The notes beneath the pieces are model-generated. The model worked only from the letters and a program-made list of their open reading frames with translations. It searched no databases and was not told the origin of the DNA. Shown here one piece after another: positions 1-8,092 of a stretch of DNA of 64,000 nucleotides. The stretch spans positions 119,609-183,608 of the forward strand of contig CALJIG010000075.1 of assembly GCA_937974175.1 (NCBI GenBank). The letters run 5' to 3'. Both the position numbers and the translations under genes were made by a program. How positions within the stretch are numbered: the first letter of the stretch is position 1; each line of letters opens with the position of its first letter. This DNA comes from an uncultured Ignavibacteria bacterium (GTDB taxonomy: Bacteria > Bacteroidota > Ignavibacteria > Tepidaquicellales > Tepidaquicellaceae).

Positions 1-347
1 CAACTGATTTAAGCGTAATTGTGGCCGCATCTGATTTTAATAAAGTGACGGCAGTAATACTAATTTTTTCTGCTGCCGAAGTTATCTTAAGCGGAGCATT
101 TTCGGGTGCGGGAGAAACTATACCGCCTGTTTCCATAGGGCTGACCACAACACTTTTAAGAATTCCTCTCTGCGCATACTTTTCTTCAATATGGGGACTG
201 AACGGAATATGGTTTGCTATCTGTCTTTCAGTTGCGCTAAAAGGAATTCTGATTACGTACTGGTTCAGCAGGGGAAAATGGAAAGAAAGGAAGTTTGAAT
301 TGAGCAAAAAGAAAGAAAATATTCTGGAGCTTGTTGCAGATGAATAA
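1..347 (+). CDS. MATE-type transporter, C-terminal fragment
   Basis: The reading frame is open to the left edge of the window, so only the last ~115 residues of a longer membrane protein are seen. The GTG at 21 is an internal codon, not a start. Three hydrophobic helices are visible, with a Gly-rich turn (GAFSGAGE) and the segment SIWGLNGIWFAICLS, which resemble the last helices of MATE-family efflux proteins. The tail is a charged Lys/Glu-rich cytoplasmic extension. MATE proteins exchange Na+ or H+ for drugs or metabolites. A polysaccharide flippase of the same superfamily cannot be excluded from this fragment. It ends 10 bp before a strong terminator. Confidence 0.7.
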   Translation, partial: TDLSVIVAASDFNKVTAVILIFSAAEVILSGAFSGAGETIPPVSIGLTTTLLRIPLCAYFSSIWGLNGIWFAICLSVALKGILITYWFSRGKWKERKFELSKKKENILELVADE

Positions 348-356
348 AGTTTAAAT

Positions 357-391
357 AAAAAAGGCGAAGAAAATTTTCTCCGCCTTTTTAT
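357..391. terminator. bidirectional Rho-independent terminator
   Basis: An inverted repeat (AAAAAGGCG...CGCCTTTTT with a nearly paired AGAAAATTTTCT centre) is flanked by A and T runs. It lies between the convergent MATE fragment and the DUF1573 gene, so it can end transcription from both sides. Confidence 0.85.
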
Positions 392-420
392 TACTTACAA
401 ATTATACAAACAAAATTATT

Positions 421-849
421 TTATGGTGTAATATCAGCAATGAAGGTAAGAACTTTTTGAGGCTCTTTAGCATCGTTTGAATAAACCATAATAGTTTTCT
501 CTTGTTTTCCTTCTCTGCCTTGTGTATTAAAAGTCACTTTTATTTCACCTGACTCACCTTTAGCATAATCCATTTTTTCGCCCATCGTAGTTCCTGTGCA
601 TCCGCAGGATGTCTGAACTTTTTCAATGTGAAGAGTCTGGTTGCCTTTATTTGTGAACTTGAAAACATATTCAACTTGCGGTCCTGAAGCTATTTTACCG
701 AAATCATGTTTGGTTTCTTCAAACATAATTCTTGGTCCGTTGATGGAAGCAGCAAGCTTTGAATTGTTTACTACTGAAAACATAATTGCGAAAATTGCAA
801 TAAGCCCCAGAGTGAAGAAGGATATTTTTGAACCTTTTGATTTTAACAT
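421..849 (-). CDS. DUF1573 exported protein
   Basis: 142 residues with an N-terminal hydrophobic segment (about 10-28, signal or anchor). An immunoglobulin-like DUF1573 domain follows, recognised by ETKHDFGKI, YVFKFTNKGNQTL, the SCGCT motif and EIKVTFNTQGREGKQ. DUF1573 proteins are common periplasmic or surface proteins of Bacteroidota. Their biochemical role is unknown; the CGC pair may bind a metal or form a disulfide. It is the last gene of a tight minus-strand trio, 2 bp after a MauE/DoxX protein, which suggests a redox or thiol role. Start at ATG 849. Confidence 0.85.
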   Translation of the reverse strand: MLKSKGSKISFFTLGLIAIFAIMFSVVNNSKLAASINGPRIMFEETKHDFGKIASGPQVEYVFKFTNKGNQTLHIEKVQTSCGCTGTTMGEKMDYAKGESGEIKVTFNTQGREGKQEKTIMVYSNDAKEPQKVLTFIADITP

Positions 850-851
850 TA

Positions 852-1349
852 TTATGTCTCCTTGTTTTGGGATGCGAGAATTTCAGCATCCGTGTAATTT
901 ACGTTTTTATAATACTTTGAACGGCTAAATTTAAAAATAATAATTGCGCCCAATAATAACAATATATCTTCAAATATTCTGATGAGCAAATCTGCCGATG
1001 TTGTTTTATCAGCACCATTAGAGCCGAAACAACCGCAATCTATATCTAATCCTCTTGCATAAGCCTGCACTAAACCTATTAAAAAAACACTTAGTAATGC
1101 GATTATAACTACTGAGCTCCCCTTTCTAAACAAACCAAACATCAAAAAAAGTCCCGCTATGAATTCAAGCGGAGGAACAATTATAGCAGTAATATTTATT
1201 AAAAAGTCCGGAAGAAGTTTATACCCGTAAACTGATTTTGCAAAGGCAGTCTGGTCGAATAACTTATTATAAGATGCATAAACAAAAACTGCTCCGATAA
1301 TGATCTGAAGTACAACCTGAACGTACCTTGATGATAAAAAATCTTTCAT
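852..1349 (-). CDS. MauE/DoxX-family redox membrane protein
   Basis: 165 residues with four predicted membrane helices. The family hallmark DIDCGCFG lies around residue 104, just after helix three. N-terminal ASYNKLFDQTAFAKSV and PPLEFIAGLFLMFG are typical of DoxX/MauE proteins, which take part in disulfide or quinone-linked redox steps such as methylamine dehydrogenase maturation in the MauE branch. It lies 12 bp after the rhodanese gene and 2 bp before DUF1573, so the three are very probably co-transcribed. The exact substrate cannot be told from sequence. Confidence 0.85.
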   Translation of the reverse strand: MKDFLSSRYVQVVLQIIIGAVFVYASYNKLFDQTAFAKSVYGYKLLPDFLINITAIIVPPLEFIAGLFLMFGLFRKGSSVVIIALLSVFLIGLVQAYARGLDIDCGCFGSNGADKTTSADLLIRIFEDILLLLGAIIIFKFSRSKYYKNVNYTDAEILASQNKET

Positions 1350-1361
1350 GTATTAATAAAA

Positions 1362-1967
1362 TTATTTTTCAACCGGAAGTCCGGCTGCTTCCCATTCTTT
1401 AAATCCGCCGAGATAAATATTAACGGCATTAAAGCCCAGCTTGGCAATATCGTAAGCAAGGTCTATACTCAGATCGCAGTCGCCTCCGTTACAGTAACAG
1501 ATAATTATGCCGTCTTTGTTAAGCCCCTTTAGTCTTTCAGGAAGTTTATCCTTATCTTTAAAATGGTAGTCTTCATAAGAAATATTTATGGCGCCCTTCA
1601 CACGACCTTTTGCAAATTCTTCGGGCTTTCTTGCATCTATCATCAGAGCATTTCTTTCAAATAATAGTTTTGCAAGGTCGAGCTTAATTTTCTGCGGCTT
1701 TATAAATCCTTCCTTAGTCAGATTAGGATTATTGTTGTAGCTGAGGGGTTTATCTTTTTGAGTCGTATCGTAAGGATTATTTTTAAAATCATTCGTATTC
1801 TGAATGGCATTCTTTAAGCTGTCAGTATTATCAGCCTTCATTTTTTCGGTGTAGTTTGTGAACAGCGGTATGCCTTTGCTGCTTACGGCATTCATTGTTA
1901 AACCTGCTGCGAGCGCCATAATAAAAATCAACAACGCCTGTTTACCGCCTGATAAGTGTTTACTCAT
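1362..1967 (-). CDS. membrane-anchored rhodanese-like protein
   Basis: 201 residues with a single N-terminal membrane anchor (about 10-30). A ~75-residue low-complexity Asn/Lys linker follows, then a rhodanese domain (about 100-200). Domain markers are MIDARKPEEFAKGRVKGAINI, IIICYCNGGDCDLS and YLGGFKEWEAAGLPV at the C-terminus. The active-site loop CYCNGGDC contains the Cys expected to carry a persulfide. Rhodaneses transfer sulfane sulfur. The anchor suggests the domain faces the periplasm, next to the MauE/DoxX and DUF1573 proteins. First gene of the trio. Confidence 0.85.
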   Translation of the reverse strand: MSKHLSGGKQALLIFIMALAAGLTMNAVSSKGIPLFTNYTEKMKADNTDSLKNAIQNTNDFKNNPYDTTQKDKPLSYNNNPNLTKEGFIKPQKIKLDLAKLLFERNALMIDARKPEEFAKGRVKGAINISYEDYHFKDKDKLPERLKGLNKDGIIICYCNGGDCDLSIDLAYDIAKLGFNAVNIYLGGFKEWEAAGLPVEK

Positions 1968-2022
1968 AAAATTATTATTATAAAAAACTAACCTGATTTT
2001 TTTAGTTAAAGTTCAAAAAATC

Positions 2023-3087
2023 CTAATAAACTTTGAACGAATTTACTGTGGTAATGGAAGAATTATATGCATTTATCATGTAATTATAGCTTCTCACAAC
2101 ATTGTCGTAAGCCAGACCGAAATCTCTTTCGTTCATTTTTCCTTTCTTCAGGTCTTTGTTGAATTTATTCACTTCATCAATAAAACCTTTTGTCATCTTG
2201 GTAAAGTAATCTTCGAAGCTGAATTTTATATATTTGCTTTTATCTGAGAATTCCGTCGATTGAATTTTATTTTCCTCTGCTTTAAACTTTCGTTCAAACT
2301 CTTCTATATCAGCCTGCAATCCGTCTGCATTGGAATTTCTGTTCACACTTTCAAACTTGCTGTAAAATGTTTCGGCCAAATCCATTGTATTCTCCAGTGC
2401 ATTCTGTACAATTATAACTGCCTTTTCATCTTTGTTTGTAAAATCATCGGGATTCTTTCTTGTCTTTACCGGCTTATATTTTTTTACGGACTCTTTGAAT
2501 TTATTATATAACGAATCATACTCTTTATATGAGTCTTTCATCTCTTTATCAAATCCCGCTGCCTTGGATAGATTATCTTTATACTCTTTATCCTTATAGA
2601 ATTTAGTAACGCGTGATGCAACTGAATAGTAATTCTCCAATGACTTTAGTAATTCTCTGAACGAAGTTTCAATTTCCGTCTTCATGTTTTCGTTATCTGT
2701 GGCAAGCTTTGCAAGCTCACCGCCTTCATAATAGGAACGTCTGTAATCTTTTATGAGTCTCTCAAGATTATTTACATATATATCAAGACCGACAACAAGG
2801 ATAAAAGAACCTTTTGAAATTGTTGAAGGGTCAGGCACGGTCGTAAGGAAATTTTTATTTACTTCATCTGCCGTTTCAGAAATTTTATTTGAGACTTCAA
2901 TATACTTATTATAAAAAGTCAGGTCTGCCTGTGAAGTTTTCTCAAGTACTTTTTCTTTAACGGGAGTTTCACCTTCTATTTTGTGAGACTCGTCATTGTT
3001 TTTTGTAGTGGTGCTTTTAAAGTACGAGCAGCTTGTAACCAGAACAAACAAAATTAAGAGCGCAGATATAAATTTAAAATTTTTCAT
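2023..3087 (-). CDS. DUF3829-like lipoprotein
   Basis: 354 residues. The signal peptide ends in a lipobox (LVTSC, Cys around 20), followed by SYFKS and a polar linker, so it is a predicted lipoprotein. The mature part is helical and very Lys/Glu/Asp-rich. It starts FYNKYIEVSNKISETADEV, which resembles DUF3829 proteins such as YiiG. No catalytic motif is visible. It lies 23 bp downstream of ruvB on the same strand but is functionally unrelated as far as can be seen. Function unknown. Confidence 0.7.
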   Translation of the reverse strand: MKNFKFISALLILFVLVTSCSYFKSTTTKNNDESHKIEGETPVKEKVLEKTSQADLTFYNKYIEVSNKISETADEVNKNFLTTVPDPSTISKGSFILVVGLDIYVNNLERLIKDYRRSYYEGGELAKLATDNENMKTEIETSFRELLKSLENYYSVASRVTKFYKDKEYKDNLSKAAGFDKEMKDSYKEYDSLYNKFKESVKKYKPVKTRKNPDDFTNKDEKAVIIVQNALENTMDLAETFYSKFESVNRNSNADGLQADIEEFERKFKAEENKIQSTEFSDKSKYIKFSFEDYFTKMTKGFIDEVNKFNKDLKKGKMNERDFGLAYDNVVRSYNYMINAYNSSITTVNSFKVY

Positions 3088-3110
3088 TGGTATTTTAAAA
3101 AGTGATAAGA

Positions 3111-4139
3111 CTAATTATCAAATAAAGGTAATTCTTTTTTTGCATTTGACTTCAGACCAAGATGCTTAAATGCCAGCGGAGTAGCTTCTCTTCCCTTCGG
3201 AGTACGCTTTATAAATCCTTCTATCATAAGGAACGGCTCATAAACGTCTTCTATAGTTCCCGGATCTTCACCGACCGATGCTGCAATAGTAGATAAGCCT
3301 ACGGGTCCGCCATTGAACTTTGTAATAATTGTTTCCAGAATTTTTTTATCCATCTTATCAAGCCCGTATTTATCTATATCGAGCGAAGTTAAAGCATAAT
3401 CGGCAATTGATTTTGAAATTTTCCCGTCTTCTTTTACTATGGCAAAATCGCGTGTTCTTCTCAGTAATCTGTTTGCAATACGCGGAGTTGCGCGGGAGCG
3501 CTGCGCAATTTCTTCTGCTCCTTCATCGGTAATTTCAATTCCCATTAGTCGTGCAGAACGTTTTACGATATTGACAAGTTCTTTCGAAGAATAATAATCA
3601 AGATGGCAGTTAATTCCGAAACGGTCAAGCATTGGAGATGAAAGTAATCCCTGTCTGGTAGTTGCGCCGATTAAAGTGAACTTTTCTAATTTAATCGGAA
3701 TACTTCGCGCAGCAGGACCGGAATCTATCATTATATCAAGCTTAAAATCTTCCATGGCAGAATATAAAAACTCTTCTACTACTTTTGGTATTCTGTGAAT
3801 TTCATCTATGAATAAAATTTCGCCTGCGCGTAACTTTGTAAGCATACCTGCAAGGTCGCCGGGCTTTTCAATCACGGGACCGGAGGTACATACAATTGCT
3901 GCATTAAGTTCGTTGGCAATAATATTGGCTAATGTCGTTTTGCCAAGCCCCGGAGGGCCGGTAAATAAAACGTGGTCAAGTGATTCACCAAGTATCTTTG
4001 AGCTCTCAATAAAAATTTTTAAGTTCTCCTTTACTTTATCCTGACCTAAAAATTCAGAAAAATTCTGAGGTCTCACAATAGTAATAAAATCCTTATCTGT
4101 ATCTGTAATTTCCGCTGTATTTAATGAGTTGTTTCGCAA
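3111..4139 (-). CDS. ruvB: Holliday junction branch-migration helicase RuvB
   Basis: 342 residues, normal length for RuvB, the hexameric AAA+ motor that with RuvA drives Holliday junction migration in recombination and repair. Visible motifs: N-terminal RPQNFSEFLGQ, Walker A GPPGLGKTT (61-69), Walker B LFIDEIHR (109-116), sensor/arginine-finger region GATTRQGLLSSPMLDRFG with Arg173. The C-terminal winged-helix region follows (GLSTIAASVGEDPGTIEDVYEP and GFIKRTPKGREATPLA). No ruvA or ruvC is adjacent. Confidence 0.97.
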   Translation of the reverse strand: MRNNSLNTAEITDTDKDFITIVRPQNFSEFLGQDKVKENLKIFIESSKILGESLDHVLFTGPPGLGKTTLANIIANELNAAIVCTSGPVIEKPGDLAGMLTKLRAGEILFIDEIHRIPKVVEEFLYSAMEDFKLDIMIDSGPAARSIPIKLEKFTLIGATTRQGLLSSPMLDRFGINCHLDYYSSKELVNIVKRSARLMGIEITDEGAEEIAQRSRATPRIANRLLRRTRDFAIVKEDGKISKSIADYALTSLDIDKYGLDKMDKKILETIITKFNGGPVGLSTIAASVGEDPGTIEDVYEPFLMIEGFIKRTPKGREATPLAFKHLGLKSNAKKELPLFDN

Positions 4140-4251
4140 TAGAAATGTGTAATTGTATTGTAATATGGAATTAAATGTTAATAAAAATAATGCTAATTTT
4201 ATCGATAAACAATTTAGTAAAAAGAAGAACTAAACCATAAAATTTACAAAC

Positions 4252-4352
4252 TTAATCACAGAGAACACAAAGAGGTATCACAGAGAACACAGACTATTAT
4301 ATTTTTTTTCTCTGTGAACTCTGTGTAGAAATTCTGTGTACTCTGTGGTTAA
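4252..4352. repeat. CACAGAG inverted-repeat element, copy 1
   Basis: The left arm (TTAATCACAGAGAACACAAA...) and right arm (...TACTCTGTGGTTAA) are mirror images built from repeated CACAGAGAACACAGA units around a T-run centre. The ends are TTAAyCACAGAG / CTCTGTGrTTAA. A second copy lies at 4817-4943, immediately after the one intervening gene. Confidence 0.8.
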
Positions 4353-4373
4353 CTATAAACACACAATATAACT

Positions 4374-4811
4374 ATGGCAGAAAAATCAGAAATGGTTAAA
4401 CAAATTGATTTTATAATAATCAGCAGAAGAATAAGGCTTCTTGGCTACGTAATTATTGCCGGACTTACGCTTGTATATGTAGTAGGCATGATGGTTTCAT
4501 CAAGTAACGTTAATCCGGAAAAATCTTTTCTTAACACACCTATTACCATTGCCGGAATTGTACTCTGTACAGGCTCACTATACATAAGGAAAAATATGCT
4601 GAAGAAAGTTACTAAAGATAATTTTGTTACAACATATTTTAATGCTCATGTCTCGGCATTTATATTATGCGATATGGGAGCGCTGCTTTCAGTTACAACA
4701 AATCTTTTTGTAAACGCAAATCTTATTATGGCTTCAGTCGGAGTTGGTGTCGGGCTTCTGTATCTTTGGATAAATTTCCCCCGTGATGAAGACAGGAAAC
4801 TGCTTGATTAA
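4374..4811 (+). CDS. four-helix membrane protein of unknown function
   Basis: 145 residues, largely hydrophobic, with four predicted membrane helices (about 22-45, 58-72, 92-112, 117-135). There is a charged N-terminus and a short acidic or charged C-terminus (NFPRDEDRKLLD). I do not recognise a family; the helix layout could suit a small integral membrane accessory protein. It is the only gene between two CACAGAG inverted-repeat elements, starting 21 bp after one and ending 5 bp before the other. It is flanked by minus-strand genes on both sides, so it is an isolated plus-strand unit. Confidence 0.6.
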   Translation: MAEKSEMVKQIDFIIISRRIRLLGYVIIAGLTLVYVVGMMVSSSNVNPEKSFLNTPITIAGIVLCTGSLYIRKNMLKKVTKDNFVTTYFNAHVSAFILCDMGALLSVTTNLFVNANLIMASVGVGVGLLYLWINFPRDEDRKLLD

Positions 4812-4816
4812 TTTTC

Positions 4817-4943
4817 TTAACCACAGAGAGCACAGAGAATTACACAAAGAACACAGAGTATTCTCAATTATTAATACTGTAAAAAATTTCTAAATAAATT
4901 CTCTGTGTAATCTGTGAACATTCTCTGTGCTCTCTGTGTTTAA
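4817..4943. repeat. CACAGAG inverted-repeat element, copy 2
   Basis: It starts TTAACCACAGAGAGCACAGAG and ends with the mirror TGCTCTCTGTGTTTAA, with an AT-rich centre. Architecture and terminal motif match the copy at 4252-4352. It ends 5 bp before the stop of the MmcQ/YjbR gene. Confidence 0.8.
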
Positions 4944-4948
4944 GCAGA

Positions 4949-5305
4949 CTATTTAAGTTTCTTATATTCTTCCTGAAGTTTTTTCGGGAGGCTTTTCAAT
5001 ATCAAATCGTATGAATGGTCTATTAATTTCTCCGCTAGTTTTTTATTCAGCTTTCCGTCAACTCTAACCGTGTTCCAGTGCTTTTTATTCATATGATATC
5101 CGGGCTGTACGTCATCGTATTGTTCGCGCAATTCTACAGCATATTCCGGGTCGCATTTTAAATTCACCGTACAGGGAATAGCGAATGAAGTTATAGCAAA
5201 TATTTTCCCCATCACTTTATATACAAGTGTTTCGGGACCGAAGGGAGTTCCTTCTTCAACTCCTTTTTTTGAAAGGCAATATTCTCTTAGCTGTTCAAAA
5301 TTCAT
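4949..5305 (-). CDS. MmcQ/YjbR family protein
   Basis: 118 residues, the usual size of the MmcQ/YjbR fold (CyaY-like). Recognisable elements are REYCLSKKGVEEGTPFGPET near the N-terminus, GKIFAI, VNLKCDP and the conserved PGYHMNKKHWNTV segment. Members are proposed DNA-binding or helper proteins, but the function is not firmly known. Its start lies 5 bp from the stop of the upstream SGNH hydrolase gene, so the two are probably translated from one mRNA. Confidence 0.85.
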   Translation of the reverse strand: MNFEQLREYCLSKKGVEEGTPFGPETLVYKVMGKIFAITSFAIPCTVNLKCDPEYAVELREQYDDVQPGYHMNKKHWNTVRVDGKLNKKLAEKLIDHSYDLILKSLPKKLQEEYKKLK

Positions 5306-5310
5306 AAAAA

Positions 5311-6015
5311 TTATTGAAACATTATTTTAACCCGGGGGAGAATTAAGTCTACCCATTCTTTATACATTTTTTCTGAAGGGTGAAGTCCGTCAGATGCAAT
5401 CAGTGATTTATCATTTGCAGCGGTACGTGATTCCGGAGTAATATCAATGTATGCAATTCCTTCTTTCAGCGTTTCCTCTTTGTTAATTTTATTATATAAA
5501 TCAATTTCCTCACCTATTTTTTTTCTGTCTCTGCCCTCTGCAAAAGGAGTTACTCCCCAGTCAGGAATAGAAACAATAAAAACCCTTGACTTCTCGCCGC
5601 CGGCAAATACTATAGCTGTTCTTAATAAGTCTTTGAACTGAGTCCTGTATTCTTCGGCATCTCTTCCCCTGTATTGATTATTTACTCCAATGAGAAGTGA
5701 AACTAAATCATATTTTGGCAGAAGGGAAGATTGTTTTTTCCTGATTGCATCGGCAAGCTCATCCGTTGTCCAGCCTGTTGTTGCAATAATTTCGGGAGAA
5801 TTAAAATAAATATTACTTTTTGTGAGAGAGCTTACAAGCTGTGAAGGAAATCTTTCTGTATCGGGAACTGACTCACCGATAGTATAAGAATCTCCCAGAG
5901 CAAGATAGTTAAATTTGTTTTCCATCGAATTAGTTTTATCGGGCTTCTTCATAAAATAAATTGCAGGTATTAAAAGAAGAACAACCAGAAGAGTAATGTT
6001 TTTTAAATTCTTCAA
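5311..6015 (-). CDS. SGNH/GDSL hydrolase
   Basis: 234 residues. An N-terminal hydrophobic anchor (about 6-22) is followed by an SGNH esterase/lipase domain. Block I is ALGDSYTIGE with nucleophile Ser43. Block III is GVNNQYRG with Asn113 or Asn114. Block V is SDGLHPS with Asp210 and His213. The TTGWTTDEL segment is common to lysophospholipase-like SGNH enzymes. Likely a membrane-tethered esterase acting outside the cytoplasm on acyl or acetyl esters; the substrate is unknown. The 15-bp gap after the 6030-7469 gene suggests an operon. Confidence 0.88.
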   Translation of the reverse strand: MKNLKNITLLVVLLLIPAIYFMKKPDKTNSMENKFNYLALGDSYTIGESVPDTERFPSQLVSSLTKSNIYFNSPEIIATTGWTTDELADAIRKKQSSLLPKYDLVSLLIGVNNQYRGRDAEEYRTQFKDLLRTAIVFAGGEKSRVFIVSIPDWGVTPFAEGRDRKKIGEEIDLYNKINKEETLKEGIAYIDITPESRTAANDKSLIASDGLHPSEKMYKEWVDLILPRVKIMFQ

Positions 6016-6029
6016 ACTTTTTTTGGCGC

Positions 6030-7469
6030 TTATTTTATTAACTCATTTGTTTTTTCAAGCAGCCAGTTTCTGCTTGTAATAATTTTTTCCCGTTCTATTT
6101 CAAATTTAAGTTCATCGGGATTTATTTTTTTTCCTGACTGAATATCCACAAGTCTCTTAAGATATTTTACAAAGTTAAGATTAATCTTTGGATTTGTCTC
6201 AATAAAAATCTTACAATAATTTTTAAGAAAGTGACGGTAAGAATCTATAATATAAATTAAAGTTTCAAAATCTCTTAGCTCATATAGAATCTGCATTTTT
6301 AATTTATTAGCAATAAGCGCATGCTGATTTTTATTGTCTTTTATTTTAGCAAGGACTTCAAGCGCATGAGTAAATTCTTTTGTGCTGAAATAATAATTTG
6401 CCAGCGTATAAAGATACATATAATCTTCCTGTACAGGAGGTAATTTTTCTTTAAATTTATCTATGAAGTTTTTAGCCCACTCAAATTTTTTCAAATGAAG
6501 AGCCGGAGTAGTTATGTAAAAATATCTGGAGTGATCCAGATAGGAATCACCGAAAACCTCATCGTATTTATCAACAAAAAAACTGTAATATTCAAAAAGC
6601 TCTTTGTAGAACTCACTGTTTCCGCTTATAACAATTTTATAACCAACATCTACCAATGATTCAAAAATGTGCTTGCGTATTTCAGCAGGTATATCTTTGT
6701 ATTCCTTTACTGCTATTTCTTTTAAAGCATAATAGGTTTTTTCTTCAGGTTTGTAATCGAGCATAAATACTTTATAGACTAAAAGTAAAGACCTGTCAAC
6801 TTCATCTGAGTTATTTTCTATATAGTCCAGCAATCCCTGCAGATAGGGGAATTTTTTTTCCAGCTCGTATCTGAAGCCTCGCCTTTGTTCTAATAATGTA
6901 CTAAGACGGTAAAACAACTCAAGAAAAAAGTTATCGCGCATACTGAACAAATCTCTGTATTGCGCACTTACAATCTTATCTTCTTTGAATTCATTCTGAT
7001 AGTAAAAAATTTCAAGTTCATTTGATAATCTGTTCTCGTACTTAAAATGTTCCGTTTCCTTATATCTTATATTGCTGTGCTCAGTTGAAATTTTTGTTGT
7101 GAGATTAATAAAATAATTGTTGAGTTTTCTTTCCCTGTAAAATCTTAACAGTGTGAAATCTCTCTCTTTTTCATTTTTAATTGTTTGATTGTAGATAATG
7201 TAATCTTCGAGAAGCTCAAACGCATAATTAAAATAATGTTTGAGTTTTGCGTAATCAAATTCTTCCTTGCCGAATGTAAACTTGAATAGCTTTTCTTTAG
7301 TGAAATTTCTGCTTTCAAAATCAGGTTTAAACTTTAGAATATAATCGTAAAACTTTACCAATTTATCGTTTTTATTGAAATATGCGCATTCAATAAACTC
7401 ACGAAAACCATTCAGTTCTTTTGTTGTAAGAGTTTTTAAAATCCTGATGAATTTGAATTCCTGAAGCAA
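6030..7469 (-). CDS. ~480-aa helical family protein, paralog A
   Basis: 479 residues, all-helical and Lys/Glu/Tyr/Phe-rich, no membrane segment, no known catalytic motif. It is a distant paralog of the three tandem proteins at 23248-27662. Shared features: an N-terminal block (ILKTLTTKELNGFREFIECAYF... with LFKFTFGKEEFDYAKLKHYF), a late IDSYRHFLK motif and the C-terminal ending NWLLEKTNELIK. The helical periodicity suggests TPR-like or other alpha-solenoid structure, so a scaffold role is possible. I do not know a function. Confidence 0.65.
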   Translation of the reverse strand: MLQEFKFIRILKTLTTKELNGFREFIECAYFNKNDKLVKFYDYILKFKPDFESRNFTKEKLFKFTFGKEEFDYAKLKHYFNYAFELLEDYIIYNQTIKNEKERDFTLLRFYRERKLNNYFINLTTKISTEHSNIRYKETEHFKYENRLSNELEIFYYQNEFKEDKIVSAQYRDLFSMRDNFFLELFYRLSTLLEQRRGFRYELEKKFPYLQGLLDYIENNSDEVDRSLLLVYKVFMLDYKPEEKTYYALKEIAVKEYKDIPAEIRKHIFESLVDVGYKIVISGNSEFYKELFEYYSFFVDKYDEVFGDSYLDHSRYFYITTPALHLKKFEWAKNFIDKFKEKLPPVQEDYMYLYTLANYYFSTKEFTHALEVLAKIKDNKNQHALIANKLKMQILYELRDFETLIYIIDSYRHFLKNYCKIFIETNPKINLNFVKYLKRLVDIQSGKKINPDELKFEIEREKIITSRNWLLEKTNELIK

Positions 7470-7791
7470 GAGAGTAAATTTATTTTTTTATCACTAATTT
7501 TTTCATTTGAAAATAACATTTGAAAAGATATGAAACAACACTCAAATTACCGATTTTTCTGATAATGCTTCCAGAGAATTGTGCTGTTATTTCTCATTAT
7601 TCAGCAAAATTTTTTTATAAAAGCCTAATTTGATGTAAAATTGCCTCCGATTTTCAAAGTAAGATTTCCTGTTTGTTGTTTTGCCGATTTTAAAAGCTGA
7701 ATAACTGCATTATTTCTTTGTAATAAAACTGTTTTTAGATGTTTTTGCAAAATACATTTATCAATATCGCCGATTTTATCCTTGAAATCTC
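7470..7791. other. intergenic region without recognised gene
   Basis: 322 bp of AT-rich sequence upstream of paralog A and before the small-ORF promoter. I see no ORF with support, no clear repeat and no terminator. The minus-strand promoter of paralog A should lie here but I could not assign it. Confidence 0.5.
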
Positions 7792-7823
7792 TTTGATGTC
7801 GCAGTCAATACTTTGTAACTTTG
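7792..7823 (+). promoter_or_regulatory. Bacteroidetes-type promoter for the small-ORF cluster
   Basis: TTTG at 7792-7795, exactly 20 bp spacer, then TAACTTTG at 7816-7823. This matches both boxes of the Bacteroidetes primary-sigma consensus (TTTG / TAnnTTTG). Predicted transcription start around 7830, 20 bp before the first tiny ORF. Confidence 0.7.
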
Positions 7824-7849
7824 TTAAGATTTGAAAACAACGATAGACA

Positions 7850-7945
7850 ATGGTACAGAAAATAAAAAAGATAGAATTTACAAGATGGGACCTGATGATT
7901 GCAGCTTTAATAGTATCAACAATTTTATTTCAAATTGTAAAGTAG
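7850..7945 (+). CDS. tiny membrane peptide 1
   Basis: 31 codons from ATG. A charged N-terminus with the sequence KIEFTRWD is followed by one hydrophobic span (LMIAALIVSTILFQIV) and a final Lys. This is the layout of a single-pass small membrane protein. The motif K-x-E-x-T-R-aromatic-acidic recurs in the third tiny ORF (8093-8203). It follows a perfect-consensus promoter by 26 bp, and the next tiny ORF starts 3 bp after its stop. Function unknown; candidates are a small membrane-complex subunit or a membrane-acting toxin-like peptide. Confidence 0.5.
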   Translation: MVQKIKKIEFTRWDLMIAALIVSTILFQIVK

Positions 7946-7948
7946 AAG

Positions 7949-8044
7949 ATGGAAAACAGAAAGTTCAATAGTCAGGATTTAAAAGTAATAAGCTTCTACA
8001 CTTTATTCTTAGCAGCGATGACGACTTCAATTTTCATGATCTGA
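7949..8044 (+). CDS. tiny membrane peptide 2
   Basis: 31 codons from ATG, starting 3 bp after the first tiny ORF stops, so translational coupling is likely. A polar N-terminus (MENRKFNSQDLK) leads into one hydrophobic span (VISFYTLFLAAMTTSIFMI) that runs to the C-terminus. It lacks the K-x-E-x-T-R motif of its neighbours but has the same size and topology. Function unknown. Confidence 0.45.
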   Translation: MENRKFNSQDLKVISFYTLFLAAMTTSIFMI

Positions 8045-8092
8045 TAAGTAAAAAAATCAAACAATTTTAGAAATTAATTTTAATTTAATTTT

